This document shows, piece after piece, positions 34,511 to 42,890 of a DNA stretch of 64,000 nucleotides (position 1 is its first letter; each line of letters begins with the position of its first letter). The DNA is taken from positions 62,001 through 126,000 of the forward strand of contig NZ_BMQJ01000011.1 in NCBI RefSeq assembly GCF_014648055.1, written 5' to 3'. Under the pieces are notes generated by a model, which made no database searches, was not told the DNA's origin, and worked only from the letters and a program-made list of their open reading frames with translations. The position numbers and the translations under genes are program-made. This stretch comes from Streptosporangium pseudovulgare. GTDB taxonomy: Bacteria > Actinomycetota > Actinomycetes > Streptosporangiales > Streptosporangiaceae.

Positions 34511-35554
34511 ATGATCATCCGGCACCTCGTCCCCTCACGACCCACGGAGCCGTCAGTGCCGGTGCGCGAGCGCGTCCGCACCTTCCTGGAGACCCCCTAC
34601 CTCCAGCGGATCATCATCGCGGTCATCGTGATCAACGCGGCCACCCTGGGGCTGGAGACATCGGCCACCGTCACCGACCGGTACGGCACGGCGCTGGCGG
34701 TCGTGGACCACGCCGCGCTGTACATCTTCGTGGCCGAGCTGGCGGCCAAGGTCTACGCCCAGCGCCTGCGCTTCCTCCGCGACCCGTGGAACCTGTTCGA
34801 CACCGCGATCGTGGCGCTGTCCCTGCTGCCCGTGGCCAACGGGCTGTCGGTGCTGCGGGCGCTGCGCATCCTGCGCGCGCTGCGGCTCATCTCGGTGGTG
34901 CCGAGCCTGCGCCGGGTGGTGACGGCCCTGCTGACCGCGGTGCCCGGAATGACGTCGATCGTGCTGCTGCTCGGCCTGGTGCTCTACGTCGCGGCGGTGA
35001 TGGGCACGAAGCTCTACCACCTCACCGCGCCCGACTACTTCGGCGACCTGCCCACCTCGCTGTTCACGCTGTTCCAGATGATGACGGGGGACGGCTGGTC
35101 CGACATCACCCGCGACGTGATGGACGAACACCCGTCGGCGTGGCTCTTCTTCGTGATGTTCATGCTGGTCTGCACGTTCGTGGTGCTGAACCTCTTCATC
35201 GCGGTGGTCGTCAACGCGATGGAGGAGGAGGCCTCCGGGGAGACGGCCCGGGCGACCCGCAGCCTCGAGGCGGCCGTGCTGGCGGAGCTGTCGGCGCTAC
35301 GGGCGGAGGTGCGGGAACTACGCGAGCGGACCCCGGTGGGAACCGCAGCGAGGGGGCGGGCCGCCGCGGAACCGGTCGCCGCGGTGACGGCCGCCGCCGG
35401 GCCCGTCGCCGCCGGGCCGGTCGCCACGGAGGTCGTCGGCACGGAGCCGGCCGCCGCCGGGCCCGTCGCCGCGGGGCCGGGCCCGCGGAGCCGATCACCC
35501 CGGGACCGCTCGTCACGGGGCCGCTCGTCGCGGGGCGCGCGGGGCCGGAGATGA
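34511..35554 (+). CDS. Single-domain voltage-gated-type cation channel
   Basis: 347-residue ion transporter with S1-S6 (about residues 30-235). S4 is VLRALRILRALRLISVVPSLRRVV (five to six spaced Arg, shown in part). The pore loop TLFQMMTGDGWSD has filter residues T192-G193-D194-G195-W196. S6 is FVVLNLFIAVVVNAM, with a coiled-coil-prone helix after it and a low-complexity Ala/Gly/Arg tail. It would assemble as a tetramer. The TxDxW filter differs from the TLESW of the classic bacterial sodium channels and is closer in pattern to eukaryotic CaV/CatSper repeats. Ion selectivity is not known. Its stop lies 4 bases from the convergent rpsD stop. Confidence 0.85.
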   Translation: MIIRHLVPSRPTEPSVPVRERVRTFLETPYLQRIIIAVIVINAATLGLETSATVTDRYGTALAVVDHAALYIFVAELAAKVYAQRLRFLRDPWNLFDTAIVALSLLPVANGLSVLRALRILRALRLISVVPSLRRVVTALLTAVPGMTSIVLLLGLVLYVAAVMGTKLYHLTAPDYFGDLPTSLFTLFQMMTGDGWSDITRDVMDEHPSAWLFFVMFMLVCTFVVLNLFIAVVVNAMEEEASGETARATRSLEAAVLAELSALRAEVRELRERTPVGTAARGRAAAEPVAAVTAAAGPVAAGPVATEVVGTEPAAAGPVAAGPGPRSRSPRDRSSRGRSSRGARGRR

Positions 35555-35558
35555 CCGG

Positions 35559-36173
35559 TCAGCGGGAGTAGTACTCCACCACGAGCTGCTCGTCCACCGG
35601 GACGGCGATCTGCTCGCGCCGCGGGCGGTCGAGCAGGGTGAACGTCAGGTCGGCGTGGTCGACCGACAGGTAGGGGGCGATCCGCTCGTCGGCGTGGATC
35701 CCCTCGGCCGCGGCGACGAACGGCTGCATCGCCCGTGACCTGGGCCGCACCGAGACGACCTGTCCGGGCTTGACCAGGTAGCTGGGGATGTCCGCCTTGC
35801 GGCCGTCCACGGTGATGTGCCCGTGCGCGACGTACTGGCGGGCGGCGTAGATCGACGGCGCGAGGCCGGCGCGCAGGACCAGCGAGGCCAGGCGGCTCTC
35901 CAGGATGGCCACCAGCTCGGCGCCGGAACGGCCGCTGCCGCGGTGCGCCAGGTCCCAGTAGCGGCGCATCTGCCGTTCGGAGACGTCGTAGTACCAGCGC
36001 AGCTTCTGCTTCTCCATCAGCTGCAGGCTGTAGTTGCTCGCCTGGTGCCGGCGGGTCTGCCGGCCGTGCTCGCCCGGCGGGTAGGGGCGCTCCTCGAAGT
36101 AGCGGACCGCCTTGCGGGTCAACGGGACGCCCGCCCGGCGGGACAGGCGCACCTTGGGTCCGGTGTAGCGCAT
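35559..36173 (-). CDS. rpsD: Cysteine-free ribosomal protein S4 paralogue
   Basis: 204-residue uS4. Conserved features include PPGEHGRQTRR, the SNYSLQLMEKQKLRWYYDVSERQ stretch (family text LREKQK.R..YG..ERQ) and the S4 RNA-binding domain SRLASLVLRAGLAPSIYAARQYVAHGHITVDG. It contains no cysteine at all, so it is the zinc-free (C-minus) form. Such paralogues usually replace the zinc-binding S4 under metal limitation. It stands alone, outside any ribosomal operon, divergent from a DUF2470 gene with iron boxes between them. I chose the ATG at 36173 because GAGGGAG lies about 6 bases upstream. Confidence 0.92.
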   Translation of the reverse strand: MRYTGPKVRLSRRAGVPLTRKAVRYFEERPYPPGEHGRQTRRHQASNYSLQLMEKQKLRWYYDVSERQMRRYWDLAHRGSGRSGAELVAILESRLASLVLRAGLAPSIYAARQYVAHGHITVDGRKADIPSYLVKPGQVVSVRPRSRAMQPFVAAAEGIHADERIAPYLSVDHADLTFTLLDRPRREQIAVPVDEQLVVEYYSR

Positions 36174-36204
36174 GACAACTCCCTCTCGTTGCGGTAAGAA
36201 TTGA

Positions 36205-36238
36205 TTAGGCAAGCCTTAGTTAGGTAAGCCTAAGCTAC
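36205..36238. promoter_or_regulatory. Two overlapping iron boxes (IdeR/DmdR type)
   Basis: TTAGGTAAGCCTAAGCTAC (36220-36238) agrees with the consensus TWAGGTWAGSCTWACCTWA at 17 of 19 positions by my count. TTAGGCAAGCCTTAGTTAG (36205-36223) agrees at about 15 of 19. The two overlap with a 15-base offset between rpsD (start 36173) and the DUF2470 gene (start 36275). Repression of both genes by iron is the expected outcome. Confidence 0.7.
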
Positions 36239-36274
36239 CTGACATCGTTCGCCGATCTCAAGGAGGGCCGGGTC

Positions 36275-37039
36275 ATGCAGCGCCCCGTCACCGCCCCGCC
36301 GATCCCGGAGCGGATCCGCACCCTGGCCGCCGCGGCGGCCCCGACCCACGTCTCCTTCGCCGGCACGGCCCGGCCCGCCGTCCCCGCCCGGGGAGGCGTG
36401 GACGGCGCGGGCCGCCCGGTGCTGCTGGTCCGGCCCGGCGACCCCCTGTACGGCGCGCGCGACGAACCCGCGGTCACCGTGGATCTGGTGGCGAGCCGCC
36501 GCCTGGGCGGGCACGAGACGGCGCGGGGTCTGCTCAAGGTGCAGGGCTGGGCGCAGGCCGTACCCGCCGCCGAGGCGCGCGAGGCCGCGGTGGCGATCGC
36601 GGGGCACTGCCCGGACGAGGCGCTGTTCGACGTCCTGGAGGATCTCGCCGCCCCGGCCGGCGGGGGACGCCCGGAGGGCACGGGCGCGCCGCGGCTGCTC
36701 CGCGTGGACGTGGGGCAGGTGGTGTACCTGACCGGCGGCGAGTCAGGGGTGGTCGACGCCGAGGACTATCTGCGCGCCGTGCCCGACCCGCTGTCCGAGC
36801 CGGCCGAGCGCATGCTCGCCCACGTCAACGACACCCATCGCCGACAACTCACCGACGCCCTGTGTTCCCTGCTCGGCGCTCCGGTGCGCGAGGTGTGGCT
36901 GTGGGAGCTCGACCGGTACGGGGCGACCGTCCGCCACGGCGCCGACCGGCCCGCGCTGGTCCGCCTCCCCTGGCCCGCCCCCGTAGCCTGCGCCCGCTCC
37001 CTGGAACACGCCGTGCACGGCCTCCTCTGCCACCGCTGA
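36275..37039 (+). CDS. DUF2470 / HugZ-like heme- or FMN-binding protein
   Basis: 254-residue protein. A split-barrel flavin-reductase-like domain (about 10-165, with VTVDLVASRRLGG and LLKVQGWAQAV) is followed by a DUF2470 domain (about 175-250, with MLAHVNDTHRRQL, LDRYGATVRHG and LVRLPWPAPV). This layout is that of the HugZ/pyridoxamine-oxidase-like proteins linked with heme handling and iron acquisition. AGGAGG lies 8 bases before the ATG. The iron boxes just upstream fit an iron-starvation role. Activity, whether heme degradation or heme storage, is not determined. Confidence 0.82.
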   Translation: MQRPVTAPPIPERIRTLAAAAAPTHVSFAGTARPAVPARGGVDGAGRPVLLVRPGDPLYGARDEPAVTVDLVASRRLGGHETARGLLKVQGWAQAVPAAEAREAAVAIAGHCPDEALFDVLEDLAAPAGGGRPEGTGAPRLLRVDVGQVVYLTGGESGVVDAEDYLRAVPDPLSEPAERMLAHVNDTHRRQLTDALCSLLGAPVREVWLWELDRYGATVRHGADRPALVRLPWPAPVACARSLEHAVHGLLCHR

Positions 37040-37261
37040 CCGCCCCCGCTCCACCGGCGGCCCGTACGGCGAGAGCGTCCGGCGCGTACGGACACCGGGA
37101 TGCGACGGGCGTCACGGCGCCCGGACGGCGAAGGCGCCCGGCGGGGCCGCCGGCCTCACGGGCGGCTCATGCCGGAGCCGCCCCGCGCGACCCCGGGAAA
37201 ACGGTGTCGTTCTCACCGTCACCCGGGAATCGGGCAGAGGACATCATTCCAAAACGGACCG

Positions 37262-37840
37262 TCAGTTACCGGCCGCCACCTCGCTGGTGCTCCGGATCAC
37301 CTGGTCGACGAATCCGTACTCCTTCGCCTCGGCGGCGGTGAACCAGCGGTCGCGGTCGGAGTCCGCCTCGATCCGCTCCAGCGGCTGGCCGGTGTGGTAG
37401 GCGATCCGCTCGCGCAGCATCTGCTTGGTGTAGAGCATCTGCTCGGCCTGGATGGCGATGTCGCTGGCGGTGCCGCCGACGCCGCCGGACGGCTGGTGCA
37501 TCATGACGCGGGCGTGCGGCAGCACGTACCGCTTGCCGGGCGCACCGGCGCACAGCAGGAACTGCCCCATCGACGCCGCCAGGCCCATGCCGACGGTGGC
37601 GACGTCGTTGGGGACGTACTGCATGACGTCGTAGATCGCCATCCCCGCCGAGACGGAACCGCCCGGCGAGTTGATGTAGAGCCAGATGTCACGCTCACCG
37701 TCGCCGGCGGCCAGCAGCAGCAGCTCGCCGCAGATCCGGTTGGCCACCTCGTCGTTCACCTCGGTTCCGAGCACGACGATCCGCTGGCGCAGCAGCCGCT
37801 GGTACAGCGGGTCCTCGAACACGGGCTGTGGGTTGGTCAA
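37262..37840 (-). CDS. clpP: ClpP-family protease subunit
   Basis: 192-residue Clp protease proteolytic subunit. The catalytic Ser is in [13 protein letters not shown], the His in [10 protein letters not shown] and the Asp in [26 protein letters not shown] is the oxyanion-region signature. It is not followed by clpX or a second clpP, so it is likely an additional paralogue of the clpP3/4 kind rather than the housekeeping pair. The start is TTG 37840 with no better upstream codon. It would work as a heteromeric barrel with a Clp ATPase. Confidence 0.92.
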   Translation of the reverse strand: MTNPQPVFEDPLYQRLLRQRIVVLGTEVNDEVANRICGELLLLAAGDGERDIWLYINSPGGSVSAGMAIYDVMQYVPNDVATVGMGLAASMGQFLLCAGAPGKRYVLPHARVMMHQPSGGVGGTASDIAIQAEQMLYTKQMLRERIAYHTGQPLERIEADSDRDRWFTAAEAKEYGFVDQVIRSTSEVAAGN

Positions 37841-38065
37841 CTCTTTTCACCTGCCTCACATATCGGGAATCCACCGACGTACGTCTGATGAATCGCTGCC
37901 GACGATAACGCCGCCCGGAACGGAGTTCCGGGCCCGTTCGCTGTGGGCGCTTTCCGCTCACAGCGCAGCGTCGCCGGAAGAACGCGACGGCGCCGGACGC
38001 GACACGGGGAAAGGCGGGTCCCCCGGCGGGAGGGCGGCGCCTTCCTGTGTGATGATGGCCGCATC

Positions 38066-38746
38066 ATGCCCGCCACCGAGCCCGTTCCCGCGACCGCGCT
38101 CTTCCGCCTCGCCCGCTCCGCGGCCTTCGCCGCCGTGGCGCTGGGGCTGAGCGCCGGGGCGCACGCGTTCGCCGGAGGCACGGTCACGGCCTGGGGCGCG
38201 GCGGGCGGGCTGGCGCTGGCGTTCGCGGCGGCCCTTCCGGCGACCGGCCGCGAGCGCGGCCTGGGGATGATCCTGCCGCTCCTGACCGGCGTGCAGGCCG
38301 CGCTGCACCTGCTGTTCGCGGTGACGGCCCCGGCCACCTGCCACGTCGTGCCGCCGGGGCCGTTCCCCGGTACGGCCGGACCGGGGCCGTACGCCGGCCT
38401 GACCGCGCCGCCCGGTTCGCTTCCGGACCCGCTCGCCGCCGTGGACCCGATGGCGGGCATGGCCGGGCACTCGGGGCTGGTCCCGGGCCTGGCGATGCTG
38501 GTCATGCACGGCTGGGCCATCGGGCTGACCGCGCTGTGGCTGGCCCGCGGGGAGGCACTGCTCTGGGCGGTGCTCCGGCGGCTCGGCGCCCGGTTCACGC
38601 CGGTCCTCGCCGGTGAGCCGTCCCCGGTCCCGAGGAAGCCCTCGGGCACGCCCCGCCGCGACGGCCCCGCCGTCCCGCGTCGCTCCTCGCTGCGGCACGC
38701 GGTCAGCAGACGCGGCCCTCCGGCGCCCGCGGCGTTCCTTCTCTGA
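38066..38746 (+). CDS. Four-TM membrane protein beside copper chaperone
   Basis: 226-residue membrane protein I do not recognise by family. There are two hydrophobic segments at about 13-60, one at 70-95 and one at 145-170. The loop between has Met/His/Cys (TCHVV, DPMAGMAGHSG), suggestive of copper contacts. The tail is Arg/Pro-rich and cytoplasmic. It is followed on the same strand by a PCuAC copper chaperone and a Dyp peroxidase, so a role in copper handling is inferred. There is no strong ribosome site; ATG 38066 is the best start. Confidence 0.6.
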   Translation: MPATEPVPATALFRLARSAAFAAVALGLSAGAHAFAGGTVTAWGAAGGLALAFAAALPATGRERGLGMILPLLTGVQAALHLLFAVTAPATCHVVPPGPFPGTAGPGPYAGLTAPPGSLPDPLAAVDPMAGMAGHSGLVPGLAMLVMHGWAIGLTALWLARGEALLWAVLRRLGARFTPVLAGEPSPVPRKPSGTPRRDGPAVPRRSSLRHAVSRRGPPAPAAFLL

Positions 38747-39025
38747 CATCTCCGGCGGCGTCTTCCGGCTGACCGCCCACCGGTCGCCCACCGGCCGCCC
38801 GCCGACGTTCGCGGCGGCCCCGGCACGGCCCGCTCCGCGTGGCTCCCGCACGGCCGGGCGCACGACCCGGCCCACCGGCCCGTCCGCGTACGGCACCGGC
38901 GTCCCGCCGTGATCGCTTCATTCCATCTCTCCGGCATCGAGGCGCCCCCTGCGCCTCCCGGCGCTCCCGCGGCGTGCAGAGCACCGCTCCGCCGCGGCGC
39001 CGTACCGTCTTCGAAAGGCATTTCC

Positions 39026-39598
39026 ATGATCATCCGTCGTGTCGTCCCGGCCGGGCTCCTGGCCGTCCTCACCGCCGCCGCGGTGGGGGCCTGCGGCGCA
39101 CAGCAGGACGCGCCGGCCCCGGACCGGGCGGCCGCACCGGCCGCCACCCCGGCCGCCGCGCCGTCCGGCTCGGGCACACCCGGCACGTCCTCCCCCCTGA
39201 CGGTCACCGACCCCTGGGTGAAGACCGCGAAGAAGGGCATGACCGCCGCATTCGGCACCCTGGTCAACCACACCGCCGCCGACGTGACCGTCGTCTCCGC
39301 CACCTCCCCGCTGTCGTCGATGATCGAGCTGCACGAGGTGGCCGACGTCGGCGGCAAGCCGGTCATGCGGCCCAAGGAGGGCGGATTCACCGTCCCCGCG
39401 CACGGCACGCACCGGCTCCAGCCCGGCGGCGACCACATCATGCTGATGGGCGTCACCGAGGAGGTGAAGCCCGGCGCGCGGATCCCCTTCACCCTGACCC
39501 TCAAGGACGGCGGGACCATGGAGTTCACCGCGATCGGCAAGGACTTCGCCGGCGGCAACGAGAACTACGACTCCGGCGCGGGTAAGGGACACAGCTGA
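39026..39598 (+). CDS. PCuAC periplasmic-type copper chaperone lipoprotein
   Basis: 190-residue lipoprotein with lipobox AVGAC (C23), a Pro/Ala/Thr linker and a cupredoxin-like PCuAC domain (about 58-180). Copper ligands follow the family pattern: SSMIELHEV (Met and His), KPVMRPKEG (Met), and the HGTHRLQPGGDHIMLMG stretch (His and Met). Such proteins deliver Cu(I) to cytochrome oxidase or other copper enzymes outside the membrane. The ATG follows GAAAGG at 7 bases. Its stop overlaps the peroxidase start (TGATG), so both proteins are made together. Confidence 0.9.
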   Translation: MIIRRVVPAGLLAVLTAAAVGACGAQQDAPAPDRAAAPAATPAAAPSGSGTPGTSSPLTVTDPWVKTAKKGMTAAFGTLVNHTAADVTVVSATSPLSSMIELHEVADVGGKPVMRPKEGGFTVPAHGTHRLQPGGDHIMLMGVTEEVKPGARIPFTLTLKDGGTMEFTAIGKDFAGGNENYDSGAGKGHS

Positions 39599-40821
39599 TG
39601 GACCAGCCCCGGCTGACCCGGCGCGGGCTGCTCGCGGGGGGCGCCGCCACCGCGGCCGGCGCCCTCGCGGCGTGCGCCTCCGCGCAGACCGGCGCCAAGG
39701 CTGCCTACGCGGGGCCGTCGGCGTCCGGCGGGTCCGCGCCCCCCACCGGCTGGGCGGCCGAACCCTTCCACGGGCCGCACCAGGCCGGCATCACCACGAC
39801 GCCGCAGGCCCACGCCGTCTTCGTCGGCCTGGACCTGCTGCCGGACGCCGACCGCGACGCCGTCGTACGGCTGATGCAGCTGCTCACCGACGACGCGCGC
39901 CGCCTGGCCGAGGGCCGGGCGGCCCTGGCCGACACCGATCCGGAGCTGGCCACGCTCCCCGCTCGGCTGACCGTCACCTTCGGCTTCGGGCCCGACCTGT
40001 TCCGGGCCGCGGAGGTGGCGGACCGCTGCCCGGAGTCGGTGGCGCCCCTGCCGAAGTTCGGAATCGACAGGCTGGACAAGCGGTGGACGGGCACGGACCT
40101 GCTGCTGCAGGTCTGCGCCGACGACGCCGTCACCCTCGCCCACGCCCTGCGCATGCTGGTCAAGGACGCCCGGTCCTTCGCCCGGGTGCGCTGGGTCCAG
40201 CGGGGGTTCCGGCGCGGCCCGCAGACCCAGGCGCCGGGCACGACCCAGCGCAACCTCATGGGCCAGCTCGACGGCACCGTCAACCCCCGCCCCGGCACGC
40301 CCGACTTCGACCGGGCCGTGTGGGTGGACGACGGCCCGGAGTGGCTGCGCGGCGGCACCACGCTGGTGCTGCGGCGCATCCGGATGGACCTGGAGACGTG
40401 GGACGCCGCCGACCGGACCGCCAAGGAGTTCTCGGTGGGCCGCCGGTTGGACACCGGCGCCCCGCTGACCGGCCGGAACGAGCGTGACGCGCCGGACTTC
40501 GGCATGGTCACGGCGGCGGGGTTCCCGGTCATCGCCGAGCAGGCCCACATCCGGCGGGCGCACGTCGCCGACCCGGGTATGCGGATCTTCCGCCGGGTCT
40601 ACAACTACGACGAGGGCGTCACCTACGAGGGGCGACCCGACACGGGGCTGCTGTTCGCCTCCTACCAGGCCGACATCGCCCGGCAGTTCCTCCCCGTCCA
40701 GCGGAGGCTTGCCGAGGCGGACCTGCTGAACCAGTGGACGACGCCGGTCGGCTCGGCGGTGTACGCCGTCCCGCCGGGCTGCGGGCCCGACGGCTGGGTC
40801 GGTGAGACCCTGCTGTCCTGA
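39598..40821 (+). CDS. Tat-exported Dyp-type heme peroxidase (EfeB-like)
   Basis: 407-residue dye-decolorising peroxidase. It begins with a twin-arginine signal (R8-R9 in LTRRGLLAGG, then a hydrophobic Ala-rich stretch). The Dyp family motif is MGQLDGTVNPRPG with its catalytic Asp, followed by WVDDGPEWLRGGT and the final RVYNYDEG/LLFASYQAD region. The cofactor is heme b. EfeB homologues work with iron uptake; here the partners are a copper chaperone and a membrane protein instead of EfeUO. It is coupled to the chaperone by a TGATG overlap. Confidence 0.92.
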   Translation: MDQPRLTRRGLLAGGAATAAGALAACASAQTGAKAAYAGPSASGGSAPPTGWAAEPFHGPHQAGITTTPQAHAVFVGLDLLPDADRDAVVRLMQLLTDDARRLAEGRAALADTDPELATLPARLTVTFGFGPDLFRAAEVADRCPESVAPLPKFGIDRLDKRWTGTDLLLQVCADDAVTLAHALRMLVKDARSFARVRWVQRGFRRGPQTQAPGTTQRNLMGQLDGTVNPRPGTPDFDRAVWVDDGPEWLRGGTTLVLRRIRMDLETWDAADRTAKEFSVGRRLDTGAPLTGRNERDAPDFGMVTAAGFPVIAEQAHIRRAHVADPGMRIFRRVYNYDEGVTYEGRPDTGLLFASYQADIARQFLPVQRRLAEADLLNQWTTPVGSAVYAVPPGCGPDGWVGETLLS

Positions 40822-40876
40822 CCGGCCCGGCCGGGCGGCCGTCGCCGCCTGATCTCAGGGTCGTCGATGCCGCTCG

Positions 40877-40920
40877 CCGTTCCGGTTCCGGTGGGACTCA
40901 TCCCGCCGGAACCGGAACGG
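40877..40920. terminator. Perfect 15-bp hairpin between convergent genes
   Basis: CCGTTCCGGTTCCGG (40877-40891) pairs exactly with CCGGAACCGGAACGG (40906-40920). It lies between the peroxidase stop and the convergent SH3 gene, so it can terminate both. Confidence 0.75.
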
Positions 40921-40937
40921 CCGTCCGGGGATCGCCG

Positions 40938-41678
40938 TCAGGTGACCTTGTGGAGGTATCCCGCCGAGGCCCAGCCCAGCTTGCCGTTCGAGGCGCGGAC
41001 GGCCACCCACCCCTTGACGGGTGAGCATCCCCCGGCGAACCGGCCGTCGGCCGGGGTCAGTCTGCCGACCCTGCGGGCGTCCGCCGCGGGCTGGGAGCGG
41101 ACGTTGAGGTAACCGCCCGGCTGGAGCTTGACGACGCGGTAGTTGCACGTGAGGCCGGGCGGGATCTTGTCGTCGGAGGGGCTCTGCCCCTCGTCGACCT
41201 TTCGGAGGTATCTCGCCGAGGCCCAGCCCAGCCTGCCGTTGGACGCCTTGACCTCCACCCAGCCGTCGACGGCCGAGCACGAGCCCGCGAACGCCCCGTC
41301 GTCCGCCGTCAGTCTGCCGATCGGCCGGCCCTTCAGCGACGGCCGCGACCGGACGTTGAGGTGGCTGTCCGCCCGCACGCCCGTGACCCGGTAGGTGCAC
41401 GCGAGGACGGTGTGGCCGCTTCCGTCGGTGGAGTGGCCGTGCCCGCCGTAGGGGTCGGGGGTGGCCGCGGGGCGCGGGGTCGCCGAGGAGTGTCCGGGGG
41501 TCGCCGCGACCGGCGGCCCGGAGGTCGCGGCGGGGGTGGCGGAGGTCATGGGGGTGGGGCTCGGGCTGGGAGTGGGGGTCGCCGAGGAGGCGAGGGCGGC
41601 GGCCGGCGGGGCGAGGATCGTGGACAGGCCCACGGTGGCGCCCACGGTGAACGAGGCCGCGACCCGTTTTCCGAGCAT
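40938..41678 (-). CDS. Secreted protein with two bacterial SH3 domains
   Basis: 246-residue secreted protein. It has a signal peptide (1-30, ending near ALAS), a Ser/Thr/Pro-rich linker and two SH3_3 repeats (about 95-160 and 178-245). Each has YRV...LNVRS(R/Q)P, RLT.ADG.FAG.C, WV.V.ASNG.LGWAS.YL, and each has two Cys that could form a disulphide. Such domains bind peptidoglycan peptides or other wall parts. I chose ATG 41678 because AAGGGAG lies 7 bases upstream. It is a single gene, converging with the peroxidase operon. Confidence 0.85.
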   Translation of the reverse strand: MLGKRVAASFTVGATVGLSTILAPPAAALASSATPTPSPSPTPMTSATPAATSGPPVAATPGHSSATPRPAATPDPYGGHGHSTDGSGHTVLACTYRVTGVRADSHLNVRSRPSLKGRPIGRLTADDGAFAGSCSAVDGWVEVKASNGRLGWASARYLRKVDEGQSPSDDKIPPGLTCNYRVVKLQPGGYLNVRSQPAADARRVGRLTPADGRFAGGCSPVKGWVAVRASNGKLGWASAGYLHKVT

Positions 41679-41901
41679 GACATCTCCCTTCGATTCGCAT
41701 CGCACCCGTGGCCGCCGGACCCCCGAAGGTCATGGCACGGCATGCCACCTGCGATGTTAACGCAAAGTAGATATCCAATTACCCTAGGTGCAAACCCGCA
41801 AGCGGTTTCCCGGAAACCGTCCGCCACGGCACCCGACCGCCCGCCGCCCACACTCCGGCGCCGACCCCCTCCGTCCGCCCGCCGCCCTCCCCGGCCGTCG
41901 G

Positions 41902-42363
41902 TCAGTAGGACTGGAGCTCGACGAGGTTGCCCTCGGGGTCGCACACGTGGGCCGTACGCAGACCGGGCCCCCAGTCGGGGCGGTCCGCCGGAGGGGCGAC
42001 CAGCCGCGCGCCGTACCGCACGTAGAGATCGGCGGCGGCGCCGACGTCCTCCACCCGGCTGACGAGCATGACCCGGCCCCCGCCGCACGGCGGGACCTCG
42101 GCGCCCCGGCCGTCCGGCAGGAGCCCGGCGCCGGCGGGGGACGTGTCGTCCGGGGAGGACCCGCCGACGTCCACGACCCCGGCCATCATGGCCCGGTCGA
42201 AGAGGGCGAGCACCCCCTGACCCTCGACGTCCCAGCTGGCGTACGGCCCGGCCGCCGACCCTCTCGCCAACGTGGCGCCGCACAGCGCCGGGAGGACGGC
42301 GTCGTAGAGCCGGAAGCACTCGGCGAAGCGGCCGACGAGCAGGCGGGGGTGGAAGACGTCCAT
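41902..42363 (-). CDS. VOC/glyoxalase-like protein
   Basis: 153-residue vicinal-oxygen-chelate fold protein. It has paired beta-alpha-beta halves: FHPRLLVGRFAECFRLYDAVL at the N-terminus (two parts) and VSRVEDVGAAADLYVRYGARL with the C-terminal AHVCDPEGNLVELQSY. The final motif is typical of glyoxalase/bleomycin-resistance proteins; the metal Glu is in NLVELQ. It is divergent from a MarR regulator across a short palindrome, so it is probably the regulated gene. The substrate is unknown. Confidence 0.82.
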   Translation of the reverse strand: MDVFHPRLLVGRFAECFRLYDAVLPALCGATLARGSAAGPYASWDVEGQGVLALFDRAMMAGVVDVGGSSPDDTSPAGAGLLPDGRGAEVPPCGGGRVMLVSRVEDVGAAADLYVRYGARLVAPPADRPDWGPGLRTAHVCDPEGNLVELQSY

Positions 42364-42386
42364 CACGCGTCCAATCCGTGGGTTAA

Positions 42387-42413
42387 CACCAATGATTGGT
42401 GACAACCTACAAT
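42387..42413. promoter_or_regulatory. MarR operator palindrome and -10
   Basis: CACCAATGATTGGTG (42387-42401) is a perfect 7-base-arm palindrome. TACAAT (42408-42413) fits a -10 box seven bases before the ATG of the MarR gene at 42420, so that message is probably leaderless. The operator lies between the divergent glyoxalase and MarR genes. Confidence 0.65.
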
Positions 42414-42419
42414 ATTTTC

Positions 42420-42851
42420 ATGACGGACACTCCGCCCACCCTGACCGCGCTCACCGCCTACCTGCTGTCGAGGATCGGCAAAACCGCCAGGGGACAGGTC
42501 GCGGCCCGCCTCGGCGAGCGCGACCTGCGGTTCTGGCACATGTCGATGCTGGCGGCCCTGGCCGACTTCGGCCCTCACTCGCAGCGGGAGCTGGGCACCC
42601 GGCTCGGCATCGACCCCAGCGACGTCGTCAAGGCGCTCGACGAGCTCACCGCCGCCGGATGGGCCGAGCGGACCAGGGACCCCGCCGACCGCCGGAAGGT
42701 GCGGGTCGTCGTCACGCCCGAGGGCCGGGCCGCGCTGGCCGGGATGGTGCGGGACACCGAGGTCCTCCAGGACGGGCTGCTGGCCCCGCTGAACCCGCGG
42801 GAACGCGCCCGGCTGCACGACCTGCTGCTGAAGGTCTTCGAGCGGCCCTGA
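42420..42851 (+). CDS. MarR-family transcriptional regulator
   Basis: 143-residue MarR-type winged-helix regulator. The helices are SQRELGTRLGIDPSDVVKALDEL for recognition (two parts), the wing is RTRDPADRRKVRVVVTPEG with the family's DxRxxxVxLT pattern, and terminal dimer helices follow. ATG 42420 directly follows a -10 box, so translation is probably leaderless. It likely represses itself and the divergent glyoxalase-like gene through the palindrome at 42387-42401. The inducer is unknown. Confidence 0.9.
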   Translation: MTDTPPTLTALTAYLLSRIGKTARGQVAARLGERDLRFWHMSMLAALADFGPHSQRELGTRLGIDPSDVVKALDELTAAGWAERTRDPADRRKVRVVVTPEGRAALAGMVRDTEVLQDGLLAPLNPRERARLHDLLLKVFERP

Positions 42852-42890
42852 AAGACGAGGACCGGCCGCGGTTCCCGCCGGCCCGTCGGT

